Source: an uncultured Actinomycetes bacterium
GTDB taxonomy: Bacteria; Actinomycetota; Actinomycetes; S36-B12
Direction of reading: 5' to 3'
DNA length: 17,491 bases
Assembly (NCBI GenBank): GCA_937876275.1
Contig: CALFIA010000070.1
Location: forward strand, 1 to 17,491
Shown one piece after another: positions 13,362 through 17,491 of the stretch. The position numbers and the translations under genes are program-made. Every line of letters begins with the position of its first letter. Within the stretch, counting starts at the first letter, position 1. The notes below the pieces were generated by a model. It was not told the origin of the DNA. It saw only the letters and a program-made list of their open reading frames with translations, and made no database searches.

Positions 13362-13925
13362 ATGGACTCCAGTAGTGTTCCTCACGTGACCTCCCTGGAA
13401 AGCCGCGTCCAGCGCCTTGAGGATCGATTCGCCATTAACGACCTCATCGTCCGCTACGCCGTGCTTCTCGACGACATGCTTTTCGAGGAGGTCGGGCAGC
13501 TCTTCACTGAAGACGGTGTCTTCGCCTCGCCGAACAGCCGCACGGTCGGGCGCCAGGCAATCGTCGACAATTTCCGCGTCAAGCATGAACCCTTCGGGAT
13601 GACTCTCCATGATCCGCACGGCAGCGCGATCTTCTTCATTGATGATGAGCATGCGCGCGGAACGGTGATCGGATACGCCGAGCTGGCCAATGAGCAGCAC
13701 ACCGTCGTCACGAACATCCGCTACCAAGATGACTACCGCAAGGAAGGCGGCGTCTGGCGCTTCGCCAGCAGGCACGTCCTCTCGGTGTACGGCATGACTG
13801 TCGACGATTTCAATGCCGGCCGCGCGGGCGTGGAACAGCGCAAGATCTGGCCGAACCGTCCGCCTGCTGATGCCGAGTTACCTGACAAGACCCAGAAGTA
13901 CCCCGGTTACGTGGAACTGCCGTGA
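13362..13925 (+). CDS. NTF2/SnoaL-like domain protein
   Basis: A 187-aa protein of the nuclear-transport-factor-2 fold (SnoaL_4 type). The leading helix segment LESRVQRLEDRFAINDLI followed by RYAVLLDD and then LFTEDGVF is typical, as are the later strands GTVIGYAEL, TVVTNIRYQDDYRKE and GGVWRFASRHV. The fold includes dehydratases, isomerases, cyclases and the beta subunits of ring-hydroxylating dioxygenases. A small-subunit role for one of the two Rieske proteins is possible, since no conventional beta subunit is present. The ATG at 13362 is preferred because of the leaderless promoter; the GTG at 13386 is an alternative. The stop overlaps the next GTG by 4 nt (GTGA). Confidence 0.82.
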   Translation: MDSSSVPHVTSLESRVQRLEDRFAINDLIVRYAVLLDDMLFEEVGQLFTEDGVFASPNSRTVGRQAIVDNFRVKHEPFGMTLHDPHGSAIFFIDDEHARGTVIGYAELANEQHTVVTNIRYQDDYRKEGGVWRFASRHVLSVYGMTVDDFNAGRAGVEQRKIWPNRPPADAELPDKTQKYPGYVELP

Positions 13926-14650
13926 TCGGTACGCGGTATGAGCTGGGTGGCATCTACAACATGCGCGATCTCGGGGGATTTCCTGGCCTCGACGGACGCA
14001 TGGTGAAGACCGGCATGCTCTTTCGCGCGTCGAGCCTTCATCGACTCGACGATGCCGAGGCGTGGGGAGACTTCGACGCCAAGTGCGTGATCGATCTCCG
14101 CTACGACCGTGAGCGCGAGGCTTTCCCCCTGCCGGATTTCATTTCCGACTACTTGCACGCGCCGATCCTTCCCGATCACTGGAAGTCCGATGAGGAAGCG
14201 CGAAAGCTGCCACCGGAGCAGTACCTCGCTGCGGTGTATCACGAGATGCTCGAGCTGGGTGGTGAGGCAATTCGTGCGATTCTCGACGCCTTAGCATTCG
14301 GCGACTCCTATCCGGCAGTCTTCTTCTGCATGGCCGGCAAGGATCGCACCGGCGTCGTTGCGGCCATCGTCCTTGACCTTCTCGGCGTGAGCGAGAGCGA
14401 CATCGCCGACGACTTCGCCCTCAGCGGTGACGAGGTCGTTGCCCTCGTCGAGTACCTCAAGGGCCGCGAGAACATCGAGGATCACCCGATGATGAATCAG
14501 CGAGAAGAACTGCTGCGGGTTCCGCGCAGTGCCATCGAGCTGTTCCTCGCTGAGGTCGACGCCAAGTTCGGCGGTCTCGATGGCTACGTGGCCCACCTCG
14601 ACGTTCCTGCTGCCACAGTGGAAGCATTAAGGGAACGACTGCTCGTCTAG
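13922..14650 (+). CDS. Tyrosine-protein phosphatase-like protein (Tyr_phosphatase3 family)
   Basis: A 242-aa dual-specificity/lipid phosphatase-like protein. The active-site loop reads CMAGKDRTG, with nucleophile C136 and phosphate-binding R142; K140 and D141 are the hallmark of the MptpB-like GKDRTG subgroup. The N-terminal NMRDLGGF (13-20) and the FRASSLHRL segment (34-42) are also standard for the family. The residue before the cysteine is F135 instead of the usual His, which normally tunes the thiolate. The Cys and Arg needed for catalysis remain, so activity is possible but the substrate or rate may differ. The GTG start overlaps the SnoaL-like stop (GTGA), so the two are co-translated. 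No signal peptide; cytoplasmic. Confidence 0.87.
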   Translation: MIGTRYELGGIYNMRDLGGFPGLDGRMVKTGMLFRASSLHRLDDAEAWGDFDAKCVIDLRYDREREAFPLPDFISDYLHAPILPDHWKSDEEARKLPPEQYLAAVYHEMLELGGEAIRAILDALAFGDSYPAVFFCMAGKDRTGVVAAIVLDLLGVSESDIADDFALSGDEVVALVEYLKGRENIEDHPMMNQREELLRVPRSAIELFLAEVDAKFGGLDGYVAHLDVPAATVEALRERLLV

Positions 14651-14701
14651 CACCACGATTTCGCACGACACCTGTTCACGCTCGACCGCACTGGAGGAAC
14701 C

Positions 14702-16156
14702 ATGATCAACCGCGAGGCGCTCTACATCGACGGCGAGTGGATCAAGCCGGCCACCGGCGATGTCATCGAGGTTGACGAAGCGGCAACCGAGGAGATCATC
14801 GGCACCGTGCCGGCCGGCGATGCCGCCGATGCCGAGCGTGCGATTCTCGCCGCCCGCCGTGCCTTTGACGATTGGTCTCAGACACCGATCAGCGAGCGCG
14901 CTGATGTAGTGCAGGTACTTGCCGATGGCTTGCGTGCGAACGAGTCGAAGCTCGCGAAGATCATGGCCCAGGAAGTCGGCTCGCCGATTGCCATTGCCGA
15001 GCGCGTGCAGGTGGGCCTCGCTGCGACGGTGTTCGAGACGATGGCTGAGGCCGCCCGCGAAATGCCGGCCGAAGAGCGCATTGGCAACTCAATGGTGATC
15101 CGCGCTGCGGCCGGCGTGGTCGGCGCCATTACTCCGTGGAACTACCCGCTGTACCAACTCGCGGCCAAGGTCGGTCCGGCACTGGCGGCAGGCTGCACGA
15201 TCGTCGTGAAGCCCAGCTCAGTCGCACCTCTGGCGACCTTCGTCCTCGCTGATCTCGTGCATGAGCTCGGCCTGCCTTCCGGTGTTTTCAACCTCGTCTC
15301 CGGGCGCGGTGCACTCGTCGGTGAGCTGCTGTCAGCTCACAAGGAGATCGACATGGTGAGCATCACCGGCTCAACCGGCGCGGGCGTGCGCGTCTCTCAG
15401 GCCGCTGCCCCGACGATCAAGAAGGTTGCCCTCGAGCTCGGTGGCAAGTCGGCATTCCTCATCGCCCCCGGTGCCGACCTTGATGAGGCTGTGCCGAATG
15501 CCGTGCGCGGTGCGTTCGTGAACAACGGCCAGACCTGTGCGGCCACGACTCGCCTGATCGTTCCGAACTCCGTCATCGACGAGGTCGAGCAGCGCGTGGC
15601 CGCGATGGTCAACGCATTTGTTATCGGCAACCCACTGGATCCTTCAGTCACCCTGGGCCCGGTTGCATCGGCAGGCCAGTTCAAGACTGTCAAGGACTAC
15701 ATCGACATCGGCATGACCGAGGGCACCTTGATCGCAGGTGGCCCGGGCGCGGTCGACGGGCTTGATCGCGGTTACTTCGTTAAGCCCACGGTGTTTAGCC
15801 GTCTTTCGCCGAAGGCGCGCGTGGTGCAGGAGGAGATCTTCGGCCCGGTGCTCGTCATCCTGGGCTACGACACCCTTGAGGAGGGCATCGCGATTGCCAA
15901 CGACAGCGAGTTCGGGCTCTCCGGCGCTGTGTTCGCGGCTGACATCCCCGAGGCCGTGCGCATAGCCAAGCGACTGCGCACCGGCCAGGTGTCAGTCAAC
16001 GGCGGTCGTTTCAACGCGAAGGCCCCGTTCGGTGGTTACAAGACGTCAGGTATCGGACGCGAGCTCGGCCATCACGGCTTGATGGAGTACTTCGAGCTGC
16101 AGAGCCTGCAGTTCCCGTCAGCTGATGAGCTGGGCAATTTCGGCACCGCGGTCTGA
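14702..16156 (+). CDS. Aldehyde dehydrogenase, NAD(P)-dependent
   Basis: A complete 484-aa aldehyde dehydrogenase. N147 in TPWNYP positions the thiohemiacetal oxygen, E245 in ELGGKS is the general base and C279 in NNGQTCAATTR is the nucleophile; GSTGAG (223-228) contacts the cofactor. It oxidises an aldehyde to a carboxylic acid. The ATG at 14702 has GGAGG five bases upstream. It is separated from the phosphatase by 51 bp with no visible terminator, so it likely belongs to the same operon. By context the substrate is an aldehyde arising from the Rieske or side-chain reactions. The family is broad and the specific aldehyde cannot be inferred. Confidence 0.94.
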   Translation: MINREALYIDGEWIKPATGDVIEVDEAATEEIIGTVPAGDAADAERAILAARRAFDDWSQTPISERADVVQVLADGLRANESKLAKIMAQEVGSPIAIAERVQVGLAATVFETMAEAAREMPAEERIGNSMVIRAAAGVVGAITPWNYPLYQLAAKVGPALAAGCTIVVKPSSVAPLATFVLADLVHELGLPSGVFNLVSGRGALVGELLSAHKEIDMVSITGSTGAGVRVSQAAAPTIKKVALELGGKSAFLIAPGADLDEAVPNAVRGAFVNNGQTCAATTRLIVPNSVIDEVEQRVAAMVNAFVIGNPLDPSVTLGPVASAGQFKTVKDYIDIGMTEGTLIAGGPGAVDGLDRGYFVKPTVFSRLSPKARVVQEEIFGPVLVILGYDTLEEGIAIANDSEFGLSGAVFAADIPEAVRIAKRLRTGQVSVNGGRFNAKAPFGGYKTSGIGRELGHHGLMEYFELQSLQFPSADELGNFGTAV

Positions 16157-16166
16157 TTGCTCACTG

Positions 16167-16808
16167 ATGGCAACTGAGCAAGAGCTCGACATCGCGGAGC
16201 CGTGCGAGATCCTTCTCGTGCGGCACTCGGTTCCTCAGCCTGACGGCACGATGAATCCGGGTCTCGGCGAGGCCGGTATCCATCAGGCACACAGCCTTGT
16301 CGATCACCTGCGCTCGGAGACGATCGATGCGATCTACTCCAGTCACCTGATCCGTGCCGTGCAGACCGTCGAGCCGCTCGCTGCCGATCGTGGGCTTGAC
16401 ATCGTCATTGACGAACGGCTTCGCGAGTGGGTGTCGGGAGCGAAGGCGTACACCGGCACTGAGGGCATGGTCGATAAGTCACGCACCAAGGCATTTCTCG
16501 AGGGCAGGTTCGAGGAGGGCTTTGTACCCGAGCACAACGATGCTGAGCTGCGCGTGAACATGGTCTCCGCCATGCGTGAGATCGGCCTCGCGCACCAGGG
16601 CCAGAAAATCGTGGCCGCCAGTCACGGGGGAGCGACCAACTCATTCCTCGCCTATGTGCTGGACAGCCCGCACAAGTTCTTCTTCAACCCCGGCTACGCA
16701 TCCATCTCTCGGGTGCAGGTGTGGCCCGACGGCCGCTTCGTGCTGCTGTGCATCAACGAGCTCACCCATGAGCGCGACCGTGGATCGGGCATCCTGCCGA
16801 TTGGCTAG
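16167..16808 (+). CDS. Histidine phosphatase family protein
   Basis: A 213-aa histidine phosphatase superfamily member. The N-terminal motif reads LLVRHSVPQPDG, where H20 is the phospho-accepting His and Ser replaces the Gly of RHG, a common variant. The second Arg lies in SSHLIRAVQTVEPLA, the acidic residue in the ERLREW segment, and the second His in AASHGGATNSFL. The ATG at 16167 is chosen, 10 bases after the aldehyde dehydrogenase stop; the frame is open upstream inside that gene. No strong ribosome site is seen, consistent with coupling. It is distinct in sequence from the member at 1610-2260. The substrate is unknown, and whether it acts on metabolites, sugars or CoA-related phosphates is open. 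Confidence 0.87.
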   Translation: MATEQELDIAEPCEILLVRHSVPQPDGTMNPGLGEAGIHQAHSLVDHLRSETIDAIYSSHLIRAVQTVEPLAADRGLDIVIDERLREWVSGAKAYTGTEGMVDKSRTKAFLEGRFEEGFVPEHNDAELRVNMVSAMREIGLAHQGQKIVAASHGGATNSFLAYVLDSPHKFFFNPGYASISRVQVWPDGRFVLLCINELTHERDRGSGILPIG

Positions 16809-16868
16809 TGCGCCACACGGGACTCGCGGCCCCAAGTCCTGAGGGAATCGGCCTTAGGCCTGGTAGTC

Positions 16869-16876
16869 GTCTAGAC
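16869..16876. promoter_or_regulatory. Second GntR/HutC-type operator
   Basis: The palindrome GTCTAGAC is identical to the core of the site at 13325-13332, and the right flank is nearly the same (AAGTTG here, AGGTTG there). It lies 42 bases before the GTG at 16918 and just upstream of a possible -10, TACGCT (16884-16889). It likely recruits the GntR protein encoded at 12586-13305. The rest of 16809-16868 shows no clear terminator. Confidence 0.75.
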
Positions 16877-16917
16877 AAGTTGATACGCTCGGATCACCCG
16901 CCTGACTAGGAGTTCAC

Positions 16918-17491
16918 GTGAGCGAGACCGCCCAGACCGAAGCCGTCGTACCGGCCTATCTGCCCAGCGACATCCTCAACGGCGCCGCCCGCGATGAGGC
17001 CATCTCGATGATGCGCCGCCTGGTCGCGCACACCAAGAACAAGACCACAGATCAGGCCGAGGCTCCCTTCCTTGAGCCGGCGGCTAACTACCTCGACGAG
17101 GAGATCTTCAAGAACGAGATCGAGCTCATCTTCAAGCGCATCCCGTTGCCCTTGGCACTCTCGTGCGAACTGCCCAAGAAGAACTCATATAAGGCCATCG
17201 AGGTCGTGGGCGTTCCGGTCGTCATCACGCGCGACTCCAAGGGCGAGGTGCACGCGATGCTGAACGTGTGCCGTCACCGCGGTGCGCTGATCTGCGAGGC
17301 AGGGCACGGCGAGTCGCGTGCGCTCACCTGCCGCTACCACGCGTGGTCCTACGGCATGGACGGCGAGCTCAAGGGCATCTACGGCGAGAGCACCTTCGGT
17401 GACTTCGACAAGTCCGAACGCGGCCTCATCACTCTGCCCGTCGTCGAGAAGCATGGCGTGGTGTTCGTCTGCCTGACGCCTGACCTCGAGA
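16918..17491 (+). CDS. Rieske non-heme iron oxygenase, alpha subunit (5' part, cut by window end)
   Basis: The first 191 residues of a second ring-hydroxylating-type oxygenase. The Rieske ligands are C118 and H120 (CRHRG) and C138 and H141 (CRYHAW). An N-terminal helical extension and the FKNEIELIFKRIPLPLA segment precede the domain. The CRHRGA / CRYHAWSY pair differs from the first enzyme's CLHRGR / CPFHGFSW, so the two are distant paralogues rather than a recent duplication. The GTG at 16918 has AGGAG (16908-16912) at good spacing and is placed downstream of the operator at 16869. The iron-binding catalytic domain lies beyond the window. Confidence 0.88.
   Translation, partial: MSETAQTEAVVPAYLPSDILNGAARDEAISMMRRLVAHTKNKTTDQAEAPFLEPAANYLDEEIFKNEIELIFKRIPLPLALSCELPKKNSYKAIEVVGVPVVITRDSKGEVHAMLNVCRHRGALICEAGHGESRALTCRYHAWSYGMDGELKGIYGESTFGDFDKSERGLITLPVVEKHGVVFVCLTPDLE

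Noticed and set aside
14645..14652. GTCTAGCA at the end of the phosphatase gene as a third GntR operator
   Set aside because: It breaks the palindrome (CA instead of AC) and overlaps the stop codon; a chance match is more likely.
16809..16868. Terminator after the second histidine phosphatase
   Set aside because: Only weak 4-5 bp stems (for example GGACT with AGTCC) are present, not enough to call.

Overview
The window looks like chromosomal DNA of an actinobacterium (Actinomycetota). The genes are densely packed and GC-rich, GTG starts are common, several stop/start pairs overlap as GTGA or TGATG, and two divergent promoters sit so close to their ATGs that the transcripts would be leaderless. 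No RNA gene, CRISPR array, insertion sequence or integrase is visible. The content is catabolic: CoA-ester oxidation enzymes, Rieske oxygenases, an aldehyde dehydrogenase, secreted binding proteins and a GntR repressor.

Layout. (1) 1-2260: the end of a 2-oxoacid dehydrogenase E1 beta gene, a lipoyl E2 acyltransferase, and a histidine phosphatase that starts 1 nt after E2. (2) 2311-7008: a VOC-family gene on the minus strand diverges from a tightly coupled plus-strand operon: a 71-residue unknown protein, a zinc-free MDR oxidoreductase, a DUF35 Zn-ribbon/OB protein, a non-canonical thiolase-like protein, and an acyl-CoA dehydrogenase. A second acyl-CoA dehydrogenase converges on it (7063-8163, minus); the two are separated by a perfect 18-bp-stem hairpin. 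(3) 8164-11062: two paralogous secreted solute-binding proteins, one a lipoprotein and one with an ordinary Sec signal. Each has its own copy of a conserved promoter/leader block and its own terminator, and no permease gene is near. (4) 11063-17491: a Rieske oxygenase; a HutC-type GntR regulator (minus); then a divergent operon of an NTF2/SnoaL-like protein, a tyrosine-phosphatase-like protein, an aldehyde dehydrogenase and a histidine phosphatase; and finally a second Rieske oxygenase cut by the window edge.

How it may work together (inference). The binding proteins capture a substrate outside the membrane. Rieske oxygenases hydroxylate it, the aldehyde dehydrogenase oxidises a product to an acid, and CoA-ester chemistry (paired acyl-CoA dehydrogenases, then a thiolase-fold/DUF35 retro-aldolase-like complex, plus the MDR reductase) shortens a branched or ring-attached side chain. 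The 2-oxoacid dehydrogenase could feed in or consume a branched acyl group. The DUF35/thiolase pair and the dissimilar acyl-CoA dehydrogenase pair recall actinobacterial steroid side-chain degradation, but the substrate cannot be read from sequence.

The clearest regulatory signal is the palindrome TGTCTAGACA in the intergenic region of the GntR gene (13324-13333), with a second GTCTAGAC copy before the last Rieske gene (16869-16876). Both fit the known HutC-subfamily operator GTNTANAC, suggesting one repressor controls itself, the SnoaL-to-phosphatase operon and the second Rieske gene.
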